Shown: piece after piece, positions 1 through 5,603 of the stretch
How positions within the stretch are numbered: position 1 is the stretch's first letter
Layout: each line of letters opens with the position of its first letter
Assembly: GCA_026014905.1 (NCBI GenBank)
Contig: JAOZHK010000062.1
Location: 1 to 6,310, forward strand
Origin: Candidatus Bathyarchaeota archaeon
GTDB taxonomy: Archaea; Thermoproteota; Bathyarchaeia; RBG-16-48-13; GCA-020355125
Direction of reading: 5' to 3'
DNA length: 6,310 nucleotides
Translations under genes and position numbers: made by a program
Notes under the pieces: model-generated
The model's database searches: none
Seen by the model: only the letters and a program-made list of their open reading frames with translations
What the model was told of the DNA's origin: nothing

Positions 1-216
1 CACTGCGATCTCCTTATCAGATAATGTCAAGAGATTACCTGAATGGTCAAGATGCGCATGGGTTACCATAACTGCATCTAAATCCTCAGGCATAGTATAG
101 GATAATCCAGTATCGACTTTGATGCCATAATCTAAGGCGACGCGAACATCATCGGTTTCAACCACGGTACAGGATGCTCCGATTTCTCGTGCTCCGCCAT
201 GAAAAGTAATCTTCAT
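1..216 (-). CDS. Beta-CASP/metallo-beta-lactamase RNA-processing nuclease, N-terminal fragment
   Basis: This is the first 72 codons of a gene that runs off the left edge. The protein starts MKITFHGGAREIG and continues into a metallo-beta-lactamase fold. The zinc-binding signature HAHLDH is at residues 53-58 (His53, His55, Asp57, His58), followed by SGN. The short N-terminal strand, the GGAREIGASC turn (residues 7-16) and the ALDYGIK segment (27-33) resemble KH-domain-less archaeal CPSF2/beta-CASP nucleases, which cleave or trim RNA 3' ends using two zinc ions. The beta-CASP domain itself would lie outside the window, so another metallo-hydrolase cannot be excluded. The ATG at 214-216 sits exactly at the family's usual start. 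No Shine-Dalgarno precedes it, which suggests a leaderless or weakly led transcript. It is divergent from the PdxA-family gene. Confidence 0.8.
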   Translation of the reverse strand, partial: MKITFHGGAREIGASCTVVETDDVRVALDYGIKVDTGLSYTMPEDLDAVMVTHAHLDHSGNLLTLSDKEIAV

Positions 217-258
217 AATTCTACACTCTTTAATGTTCTAAATTGTTCATAACGAGTC

Positions 259-268
259 AAATAAATAG
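259..268 (-). promoter_or_regulatory. Possible TATA box for the beta-CASP nuclease gene
   Basis: Read on the minus strand this is CTATTTATTT, an archaeal TATA-like element centred about 48 bp before the ATG. Transcription starting about 25 bp downstream would leave a leader of roughly 20 nt. The assignment rests only on composition and spacing. Confidence 0.3.
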
Positions 269-310
269 GCTAAATCTCAAAAACGGACTTGTTTCATCTA
301 TGATTAAAGA

Positions 311-355
311 CGTCATGAGCGTGTTCTATATTTCAACTGTTCGACCCTCATGACG
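311..355. promoter_or_regulatory. 9-bp inverted repeat flanking an A/T-rich box; candidate operator
   Basis: The left arm CGTCATGAG (311-319) and right arm CTCATGACG (347-355) are perfect reverse complements separated by 27 nt. The spacer contains CTATATTT (about 326-333), which could serve as a TATA box on either strand. Each arm has the self-complementary core TCATGA, so each could be bound by one dimer, with centres 35 bp apart. This layout fits a regulator site controlling one or both divergent genes. As RNA it would be only a modest hairpin with a long loop and no following T-tract, so a terminator is less likely. Confidence 0.4.
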
Positions 356-538
356 CTAATCCCCACCTTTAAAGTTTTCTAAAGTTATGTTTATCTCTCT
401 TAGCCAACCCATAAAGGCGTTATGAAGGTGAAACTCATCTATCGAAACAGCGCACACCCACGTAAATATGGCTCTCCATAAAAAAGAGGGTTTAAAAGTC
501 GATCATGCTTTTTACCCACTGCCACTTCAGGAATTGGT

Positions 539-544
539 AAGGAG
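539..544 (+). promoter_or_regulatory. Possible ribosome binding site of the PdxA-family gene
   Basis: AAGGAG lies 13 nt before the ATG at 558, somewhat far for a Shine-Dalgarno. A second purine-rich stretch, AAAGGG at 548-553, lies 4 nt before it. Both support translation starting at 558 rather than at the upstream in-frame ATG at 468, which has no purine-rich leader. Confidence 0.4.
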
Positions 545-557
545 AAGAAAGGGCATC

Positions 558-1550
558 ATGCAAACGCCAACGATAGGCTTATTTATTGGAGATCCGGCAG
601 GTATCGGTCCTGAAATTTGTGCAAAAGTACTGAGTCAACCAGATATACTAGGTCGATGTCGAGTTCGAGCTTTTGGAGATCTCCGAGTATTTCAGATGGG
701 GCAACACATTGCCCAGTCACCTGTCACTTGCCCTATTGTATCCTCGTTAGCGGAGGTCAATGAAACCGAAGTATTAGCATTCATCGATATGCAGAATTAT
801 GACCCCACCGATATGAGCCTTGGTAAAGTCGATCCAACTGCTGGTCAATCAGTCGGTGCAACACTGACAGAAGTTATTCACCTCACAGATCAATGTCACC
901 TCGACGCCGTTGTCTATGCCCCATTGAACAAAGAAGCACTCTATCGTGGTGGTTACCAATTTAAAGGAGAAATTCACCTTTTCGCGCATATCCTACAAGT
1001 CACCAAAGGGTATGGTGAAATGAATATGGTGGATAACCTGTGGACTTCGCGCGTGACATCACACATCAGCATAGCAGAAGTCAGTCAACACATTACCATA
1101 TCTAACGTGACCCAAGCCATACAATTAGCCTCCTCCACCCTCCAACGAGCCCATATCCATACTCCACGAATTGGCGTCGCTGCCTTAAACCCCCATGCCG
1201 GTGACGGGGGATTATTCGGTCGTGAAGAGATTGATGTCATCATTCCAGCAATCCAAGCAGCACAGCAGCAGGAAATTCATGCTCTTGGCCCGTACGCAGC
1301 GGATACTATCTTTCTCCGTGCAAATATGTTAAAGCTGGATGCCATCGTCTCGATGTACCACGATCAAGGCCAAATCGCACTAAAACTTCTGGGTTTTGAC
1401 CGTGGAGTCACAGTGAGTGCGGGTCTGCCAATCACTATTGTGACACCTGCACATGGCACCGCCTTTGATATTGCTGGACAAGGGATTGCGGACTCGTCAG
1501 CGTTACGAAGCGCGATGCTCCTCGCTGCCCGAATGGCAACCCAAACATGA
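558..1550 (+). CDS. PdxA-family dehydrogenase, PdxA2/four-carbon acid phosphate-like
   Basis: The 330-residue protein matches the PdxA family length (about 330). PdxA enzymes are soluble, NAD-dependent, metal-requiring dehydrogenases that oxidise hydroxyl groups and trigger decarboxylation. The start at 558 places GDPAGIGPE at residues 11-19, as usual. Metal ligands are visible as His169 (TSHIS), His213 (NPHAGDGG) and His268 (MYHDQG), and the substrate lysine Lys276 is kept. Other contacts known from E. coli PdxA differ. The His-Thr-Glu motif reads Glu138-Ile139-His140, the Asn near 285 is Thr, and the Arg near 294 is Ile. The C-terminal part, with MYHDQGQIALKLLGFDRGV and TPAHGTAFDIAGQG, is typical of PdxA2/TphB-like relatives acting on phosphorylated four-carbon acids or cyclic diols. 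I infer it is not a vitamin B6 enzyme; archaea normally use PdxS/PdxT. No DUF1537 kinase partner is adjacent. Confidence 0.88.
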   Translation: MQTPTIGLFIGDPAGIGPEICAKVLSQPDILGRCRVRAFGDLRVFQMGQHIAQSPVTCPIVSSLAEVNETEVLAFIDMQNYDPTDMSLGKVDPTAGQSVGATLTEVIHLTDQCHLDAVVYAPLNKEALYRGGYQFKGEIHLFAHILQVTKGYGEMNMVDNLWTSRVTSHISIAEVSQHITISNVTQAIQLASSTLQRAHIHTPRIGVAALNPHAGDGGLFGREEIDVIIPAIQAAQQQEIHALGPYAADTIFLRANMLKLDAIVSMYHDQGQIALKLLGFDRGVTVSAGLPITIVTPAHGTAFDIAGQGIADSSALRSAMLLAARMATQT

Positions 1551-1679
1551 GAATTGCAGTAATAAAGTCGAAGAATTCAAATATGGAAAGTACATTTTAT
1601 GCCCAATAGTGTGGTACCGTTATCAGACCCGTGCGAGAATCCAGTCCAGAGAAAAAACTGAATAAGGCGTATACGTGAA

Positions 1680-2627
1680 ATGCTCGAACCGTGGCAAGCA
1701 ATTCTTGGATTGATCGCGGGATTAGTGATCCTCATCATTTCAAGTGAGCGAACGATCGATCAACTTATTAAGCTCGGATCACTCATTGGCTTATCAGCTT
1801 TTACTATCGGGTTTGTTATCTCTGCCATTGGTTCAGATCTTCCTGAACTTGTGAATAGTGTACTCTCAGCATATCTTGGTTATGGTGAGATCGCTGTCGG
1901 TAACGCTTTAGGTTCTGTGGCTACCCAGATTTCTCTCGTACTTGGTGTAATCCCCTTCTTCTGTCAATTTTGTCGACTGATACCTCGAAAATTTGCTATT
2001 GTTGGTATGATGGAAATTGCTGTTCTCGCTGTCGCGATCGGACTTGCAGTTGATGGAAATGTCTCGAGACTCGATGGCGTAATTCTCATTATATTATGGG
2101 GCGCCTCGATCTATGTCTTAAGAAGGTTTGGAGGAGATCAGGTAGCAGTTGAATCCAGTGAAGCGATTGAAGTACCAACCAAAAAGTTCCGACTTTTCCT
2201 CTTTATTGTGCTTGGATTTGTAGGGATTGGAATTGGCTCATACCTTATCATTGAATCGGTGATCACGATTTCTACTCTTTTTGGTGTATCCGAATTCATC
2301 TTAAGTTTCTTCCTTGTAGCGGTTGGAACATCCCTTCCTGAGCTTGCTGTTGGGGTCGCAGCGATTCGGCGACGTCAATACGAATTAGCGTTAGGCGATA
2401 TCATCGGCAGCTGTATCGTTGACGCGACGCTTGCTGTTGGACTGGGTCCCGTTTTATTCCCCATCACGGTTGCAGGCTCACAGATTCTGATCACCGGCCT
2501 CTACACCGTGTTTCTTTCGCTAGTTGTGGTTCTTCTTCTTGCATGGCGAGGAATAAATGATAAGCGATCCGGTGCACTATTCATTTCCCTATACGGCTTG
2601 TCCTATTTGTTGATCTCATTTCTTTAG
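1680..2627 (+). CDS. CaCA-family cation exchanger (Na+/Ca2+ exchanger-like)
   Basis: This 315-residue integral membrane protein has about ten hydrophobic segments arranged as two inverted five-helix halves, joined by a polar loop at about residues 149-170. CaCA antiporters exchange Na+ or H+ for Ca2+ or other cations across the plasma membrane. Both alpha repeats are present. Alpha-1 has GSDLPE (51-56) and GNALGSVATQ (74-83). Alpha-2 has GTSLPE (216-221) and GDIIGSCIVD (239-248). The key acids Glu56 and Glu221 and the alpha-2 Asp248 are kept. Alpha-1 departs from the standard GTSLPE by Thr to Ser and Ser to Asp, and its later Asn ligand is Gln83. The transported ion is therefore uncertain. 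The ATG at 1680 leads straight into the first membrane helix. No clear Shine-Dalgarno is seen. The gene ends 10 bp from the convergent phosphatase gene. Confidence 0.9.
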   Translation: MLEPWQAILGLIAGLVILIISSERTIDQLIKLGSLIGLSAFTIGFVISAIGSDLPELVNSVLSAYLGYGEIAVGNALGSVATQISLVLGVIPFFCQFCRLIPRKFAIVGMMEIAVLAVAIGLAVDGNVSRLDGVILIILWGASIYVLRRFGGDQVAVESSEAIEVPTKKFRLFLFIVLGFVGIGIGSYLIIESVITISTLFGVSEFILSFFLVAVGTSLPELAVGVAAIRRRQYELALGDIIGSCIVDATLAVGLGPVLFPITVAGSQILITGLYTVFLSLVVVLLLAWRGINDKRSGALFISLYGLSYLLISFL

Positions 2628-2637
2628 TAAATAGTAA

Positions 2638-3045
2638 TTAGTGATGGATTGCCCGTGCCAAGTGGAGGACTTTCTTTTTAAGCTTGTTGTAAGCATGAGC
2701 AGCGTGCTCTGAATCGAGATAATAAGGATCAGGAATATTCCAGACCTCAATTTTTGTGATGCATTGTGGACAGCGATGAAGAAGAAAATTCCGGTGATTT
2801 GCCTCCATTGCAATAATCAGGTCAAACGCTTCAAGATTTTTAGAGTCGACACTTTCAGGGAACGCTTTTACCAAATGATCAGCATGATGCTCACGTAGAT
2901 ATGTCCGAGTCATCTCTGTGATCTCATAATGCGGATGTGTTCCCGCAGAATCGATGATTAAATCAGGCACAGCTTGTTTCAATAACGCTTCAGCTGCGGG
3001 ACTTCGGCACGCATTTCCAGTGCAAACAAACAAGATACGCTTCAT
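2638..3045 (-). CDS. Low-molecular-weight protein tyrosine phosphatase / ArsC-like
   Basis: This cytoplasmic enzyme of about 135 residues has the complete LMW-PTP signature. The P-loop CTGNACRS at residues 8-15 supplies the nucleophile Cys8, the second P-loop Cys13 and Arg14. SAGTH at 33-37 follows, and the general acid is Asp106 in IPDPYY. The family removes phosphate from tyrosine or, in thioredoxin-linked members, reduces arsenate; the sequence does not separate these. A further CPQC pair (Cys92, Cys95) is unusual and could be redox-active or structural. The second of two adjacent ATGs (3043-3045) is chosen because the Shine-Dalgarno GAGGTG lies 6 nt before it. A GTG at 3054 and an ATG at 3048 are in-frame alternatives, but the GTG overlaps the Shine-Dalgarno. 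It follows the EamA transporter in an apparent operon. Confidence 0.92.
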   Translation of the reverse strand: MKRILFVCTGNACRSPAAEALLKQAVPDLIIDSAGTHPHYEITEMTRTYLREHHADHLVKAFPESVDSKNLEAFDLIIAMEANHRNFLLHRCPQCITKIEVWNIPDPYYLDSEHAAHAYNKLKKKVLHLARAIHH

Positions 3046-3051
3046 CATGTC

Positions 3052-3057
3052 CACCTC
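3052..3057 (-). promoter_or_regulatory. Shine-Dalgarno of the phosphatase gene
   Basis: On the minus strand GAGGTG begins immediately after the TAA of the EamA gene and lies 6 nt before the chosen ATG. Its position right behind the upstream stop codon argues for one mRNA carrying both genes, and it selects the inner ATG over the outer candidates. Confidence 0.65.
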
Positions 3058-3975
3058 TTATGGGATGTTAAAAGCTCCAGCAGCGCGTGAATTCACTGTA
3101 GAATTCAGTCGCGGATTCCGGGTGAGGAGATACAAGCCTACAAAGAGTGCAAGCATTCCAATGCCTTGAAGCATAGTCGTAGCTTCTCCAAGAAAATAAT
3201 ACCCAAGAACCATGGCGAAAAATGGAGCAGATAACTCGGTGAGCGCAAGTTGACTGGCCTTAATTCGTTTCAATCCCTTATAATACAAGATATACCCGAA
3301 CCCAACCAACGCTCCTAATATTGCCTGCAGGATGGTGGGAAAAACAAATTGATCCACGAGGATTAGCATTGGAAAAAAGATACTTGACGCAATCAGGAAT
3401 CGTAGAAACACGATCATGATACTGTCCATGTGATGCGTTAACAGTTTTCCCGGAATCGCTACAATCGCCCAACTGAGCATAGCAAAAAACACTAGCACGT
3501 CACCTATCGTTCCCAGTTGAAGAGCCAGTAAATTCTCGATAGATCGCCCTGTAATCAGTATGACAGCGAGAAAAACAAGACCTCCCGCTAAATAATCATA
3601 ACGGTGAAGATGTTCCTTGAGAAAGAAGTAGCTAAAGTAACCTACAAATAAAGGTTGTAAGTGAGCAATGAGTGTCGCATTGATTGCAAGGGTTTGAGAG
3701 AGCCCCGAAAAATAAAAGATCGGCGCCAGAACTGTTCCGACAAATCCTATCATCAGAATCCTCGTTAGATTTGATCGTACGAGTTTTGGCCGTTGACGGT
3801 GCCCCGCGAGATACAGAAAGCACACAAGCGTTGCAAAGAAAGCTTCACTAGCTGCAACTTGAAGAAAGGAAAAGGATTGAAACAAGAATTTCCCCAGAAT
3901 TGCTTCAATCGCCCACACTGCACCCGCACTGATCCCGAAAAGAACACCTACAAGCCGCTGATTCAGCATATGCAT
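3058..3975 (-). CDS. EamA/DMT-superfamily transporter
   Basis: The 305-residue membrane protein has the ten-helix, two-repeat layout of drug/metabolite transporters of the EamA (RhaT/YdcZ-related) type, which export or import small metabolites across the cytoplasmic membrane. The first EamA domain covers about residues 8-142 and ends with the pattern HLQPLFVGYFSYFFLKEHL (about 105-123). The second covers about 155-286 and ends with the matching LSAPFFAMVLGYYFLGE (about 248-264). Both show the helix-4/5 proline and the terminal glutamate typical of the repeats. The substrate cannot be read from sequence. The C-terminal tail (287-305) is polar and lies after the last helix. ATGs at 3975 and 3969 are both possible; a weak AGGAT lies 8 nt before the inner one. 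The gene is the first of a two-gene unit with the phosphatase. Confidence 0.9.
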   Translation of the reverse strand: MHMLNQRLVGVLFGISAGAVWAIEAILGKFLFQSFSFLQVAASEAFFATLVCFLYLAGHRQRPKLVRSNLTRILMIGFVGTVLAPIFYFSGLSQTLAINATLIAHLQPLFVGYFSYFFLKEHLHRYDYLAGGLVFLAVILITGRSIENLLALQLGTIGDVLVFFAMLSWAIVAIPGKLLTHHMDSIMIVFLRFLIASSIFFPMLILVDQFVFPTILQAILGALVGFGYILYYKGLKRIKASQLALTELSAPFFAMVLGYYFLGEATTMLQGIGMLALFVGLYLLTRNPRLNSTVNSRAAGAFNIP

Positions 3976-4029
3976 ATCCTATCCACGGTCTCGGAACATA
4001 ACACTCGATGAGCAGACACTACTAATTAT

Positions 4030-4037
4030 CTTTTATG
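4030..4037 (-). promoter_or_regulatory. Possible TATA box for the EamA-phosphatase operon
   Basis: CATAAAAG on the minus strand is the most A/T-rich TATA-like element in the 92-bp gap between the rhomboid stop and the EamA start. It would place transcription start roughly 30 nt before the ATG. The evidence is composition and spacing only; read-through from the rhomboid gene on the same strand is also possible. Confidence 0.25.
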
Positions 4038-4067
4038 TGGATTACGTGAACAATGCCATGAAGGTAT

Positions 4068-4862
4068 TTAACGAATACGGCTACCACAAGATGCACAGTA
4101 GAAACCCGTAGGAGCATTCTCATACCCACAATAAGGGCATCGACGCATACGAAGGATTTGACGCGGCATAGCCCGTGGTTGGACTTGAGGCTTGACATTA
4201 AATAACTTCACTGTAGCGACGCCAAAAACAAAACCACCAATATGTGCCCAGAATGCTATCGATGCAAAGCTGAGCCCCGTGATCGAGACAACACCTAACA
4301 GGAGTTGATAAAGAAACCAGAATCCAAGATAATACATTGCTGGGACGCGAACGATCGTTATGAAGAAGCGGATAATCAAAGTTCGAATTCGCGCACGTGG
4401 AAAGAGCAAAAGATAAGCTCCCAAAATAGCTGAGACAGCGCCAGATGCTCCGACTGAAGGAATATCCAGGGGATCAAAACCAGCAACACCAGACATGGGA
4501 AGAGCAATGAGGGTGGACGCAATGTGGGCAAAACTCGCCGCGAGACCACCTAATAGATAAAACAGGATGTATTTGCCATGTCCGATACTCCCTTCAATAT
4601 TATCACCAAAGACCCAGAGATACGCCATATTACCTAGTAAATGGATCGGGTCAGCATGCATGAACATACTGGTGATGAGTGTCCAAAGTCGTTCTCCCCG
4701 TAAAATAAATGATGGAATCGTCCCGTACTCCACTATTGCATACCAGAGCACATCATCGCCACCCAAATAAAAGAAGAAGAAAATCCCGATATTCACTAGC
4801 AAGAGTATGTAGTTAACATAAGGTCGAATTGACGAGCGATTTTCATCCCCGATAGGAAACAT
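4068..4862 (-). CDS. Rhomboid-family intramembrane serine protease with C-terminal zinc ribbon
   Basis: The 264-residue protein combines a six-helix rhomboid core (about residues 15-222) with a zinc ribbon at the C terminus. Rhomboids cleave transmembrane segments inside the membrane with a Ser-His dyad. Here the dyad is Ser140 in GASGA and His207 in AHIGGF. The oxyanion-side motif HLLGN supplies His74 and Asn78, and an arginine-tryptophan pair in the loop 1 region (GERLWTLITSMFMH, 56-69) also fits. All catalytic elements are present, so it should be active. After a basic linker (about 223-241), CPYC at 242-245 and CASC at 256-259 form a four-cysteine ribbon, probably cytosolic and for substrate or partner binding. 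The first residues MFPIGDENRS are typical of the family and support the ATG at 4860-4862. No Shine-Dalgarno is seen. The gene is divergent from the Lrp gene. Confidence 0.93.
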   Translation of the reverse strand: MFPIGDENRSSIRPYVNYILLLVNIGIFFFFYLGGDDVLWYAIVEYGTIPSFILRGERLWTLITSMFMHADPIHLLGNMAYLWVFGDNIEGSIGHGKYILFYLLGGLAASFAHIASTLIALPMSGVAGFDPLDIPSVGASGAVSAILGAYLLLFPRARIRTLIIRFFITIVRVPAMYYLGFWFLYQLLLGVVSITGLSFASIAFWAHIGGFVFGVATVKLFNVKPQVQPRAMPRQILRMRRCPYCGYENAPTGFYCASCGSRIR

Positions 4863-4876
4863 TTCGTGTACTCATC

Positions 4877-4892
4877 TCGATTCATGAGTCGA
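4877..4892. promoter_or_regulatory. Near-perfect 16-bp palindrome with TCATGA core before the rhomboid gene
   Basis: TCGATTCATGAGTCGA pairs with itself at seven of eight positions and lies 14 bp before the rhomboid ATG. It could be an operator or merely chance symmetry. Its TCATGA core is the same as in both arms of the inverted repeat at 311-355. Confidence 0.3.
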
Positions 4893-4917
4893 TAGAAGAT
4901 TAGCTACGGTAAGACAT

Positions 4918-4943
4918 CCGGTAATAGCTAGCTATTGAGCCGG
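4918..4943. promoter_or_regulatory. Palindrome between rhomboid and Lrp genes; candidate operator
   Basis: A perfect 14-bp dyad, AATAGCTAGCTATT (4923-4936), is flanked by CCGG at 4918-4921 and again at 4940-4943, giving a near-symmetric 26-bp element. It lies just downstream, for the minus strand, of a TTTTTATA box, so a bound protein would sit over the expected rhomboid start of transcription. The neighbouring Lrp-type regulator is an obvious candidate binder, since this family often acts at its own promoter region, but that is inference. Confidence 0.4.
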
Positions 4944-4949
4944 TTAAAC

Positions 4950-4959
4950 CTATAAAAAC
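4950..4959 (-). promoter_or_regulatory. Possible TATA box for the rhomboid gene
   Basis: On the minus strand this reads GTTTTTATAG, about 90 bp before the rhomboid ATG. Transcription would begin near 4925-4930, inside the palindrome, giving a leader of about 65 nt. The same A/T stretch (TATAAAAAC on the plus strand) could instead serve the Lrp gene with a leader of about 90 nt. Confidence 0.3.
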
Positions 4960-5035
4960 CCATCTATCCTCTCGAGGAAAATTCGCTTATTTTCTCACTG
5001 TTCAATGAGATTAGGATGCGATAATCTATTAAACT

Positions 5036-5054
5036 AGAAACTTTTTCTCATATA
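5036..5054 (+). promoter_or_regulatory. Possible promoter of the Lrp gene
   Basis: A purine-rich GAAAC followed by a T-tract and CATATA precedes the ATG at 5073 by about 20-30 bp. This is the spacing expected for a leaderless archaeal transcript. There is no Shine-Dalgarno in the short stretch before the ATG, which agrees with leaderless translation. Confidence 0.35.
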
Positions 5055-5072
5055 CTACGGATAAGATACAAA

Positions 5073-5540
5073 ATGGATCAGAAAGATAAAGCAATTCTTA
5101 AAGTTCTAGGGCGCCGAGCTGGATTAACGAGTCGTCAACTATCGAAAATTTTGGATATTCCCATATCTACGGTGCACCGACGGATTAAAAAACTCGAACA
5201 CGAGGGCGTGATCATCGGTTATAAGGCCTTGATAAATTATGAACAGACTATCTGGCCAATTGGAGTTCTATTACAGATAAACCTCGAAGAATACACTCCT
5301 GGAAAGGGCCATATTTCAAAAGACATAATCATTGATGCATTCAAGACTTATCCTGAGATTGAAGAACTCATCGAAGTCCAAGCTGCATTGTTCGACATAG
5401 TGCTTCGAGCGCGAGTGGAAAGTCTTCGTGGACTCTCTCAACTTGTTGAAGAACTCCGTGGTATTGAGGGCATCGAAGAGATCTCAGCTGCGATCATCAC
5501 TGATGAAGCGGTATTACCGCCTCCAACAATCGTCGAATGA
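5073..5540 (+). CDS. Lrp/AsnC-family transcription regulator
   Basis: The 155-residue protein has the standard length and two-domain build of Lrp/AsnC regulators, which bind DNA as dimers or octamers and sense amino acids or related ligands. Residues 1-50 form a winged helix-turn-helix with the recognition region LSKILDIPISTVHRRIKKLE (23-42) followed by the wing EGVIIGYKA. Residues about 62-146 form the RAM ligand-binding and oligomerisation domain. In it the usual glycine-containing turn before the core strand reads AALFD (104-108), and the first strand is followed by a longer polar loop (72-83). The tail VLPPPTIVE is extra. The ligand cannot be deduced. It is transcribed divergently from the rhomboid gene and lies 63 bp before the GTPase gene, so self-regulation and control of the rhomboid are reasonable guesses. 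No targets can be shown from this sequence. Confidence 0.9.
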   Translation: MDQKDKAILKVLGRRAGLTSRQLSKILDIPISTVHRRIKKLEHEGVIIGYKALINYEQTIWPIGVLLQINLEEYTPGKGHISKDIIIDAFKTYPEIEELIEVQAALFDIVLRARVESLRGLSQLVEELRGIEGIEEISAAIITDEAVLPPPTIVE

Positions 5541-5569
5541 CAGCTTCCGTATACGTGTAGCGCGCGAGC

Positions 5570-5576
5570 TTATAAT
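5570..5576 (+). promoter_or_regulatory. Possible TATA box for the GTPase gene
   Basis: TTATAAT sits about 31 bp before the GTG start in the 63-bp gap after the Lrp gene. It could provide an independent promoter with a very short leader, but that leader would barely include or would miss the Shine-Dalgarno at 5591-5594. Co-transcription with the Lrp gene is therefore as likely. Confidence 0.25.
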
Positions 5577-5590
5577 CTAGAACCATCATA

Positions 5591-5594
5591 GGAG
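5591..5594 (+). promoter_or_regulatory. Shine-Dalgarno deciding a GTG start
   Basis: GGAG (in context AGGAGTT) lies 9 nt before the GTG at 5604. This supports GTG initiation instead of the internal ATG at 5616, which would cut into the beta strand leading to the P-loop. Confidence 0.6.
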
Positions 5595-5603
5595 TTAATC
5601 CCT

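Larger units (their letters stand above)
217..557. other. Divergent intergenic region, 341 bp, no gene seen
   Basis: This gap separates the minus-strand nuclease from the plus-strand PdxA-family gene and must carry the promoters of both. It contains an A/T-rich box near 259-268 suited to the nuclease and an inverted repeat at 311-355 around a second A/T-rich box. Two tandem copies of TAAAGTT start at 370 and 380, exactly 10 bp apart. The PdxA reading frame stays open upstream to an ATG at 468, but those 30 codons lie before the family's normal start and I treat them as non-coding. A 19-codon ORF at 422-481 shows nothing recognisable. Confidence 0.6.

Noticed and set aside
311..355. Rho-independent-type terminator
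   Set aside because: The arms are separated by 27 nt and no T-tract follows on either strand. Both flanking genes start here rather than end.
422..481. 19-codon ORF in the divergent region
   Set aside because: It is too short, overlaps nothing conserved, and resembles no known leader peptide.
468..557. In-frame 30-codon extension of the PdxA-family protein
   Set aside because: Family members begin just before the GDPAGIGPE motif. The ATG at 558 has purine-rich leaders and gives the standard 330-residue length. The extension has no recognised domain.
1453..1665. 70-codon ORF overlapping the PdxA 3' end
   Set aside because: Half of it lies in another frame of a well-supported gene, and the rest shows no domain or conserved pattern.
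2628..2637. Dedicated bidirectional terminator between the convergent genes
   Set aside because: Only 10 bp separate the stop codons and no hairpin is visible. Any termination signal must lie inside the opposite gene, for example in the T-rich end of the exchanger gene.
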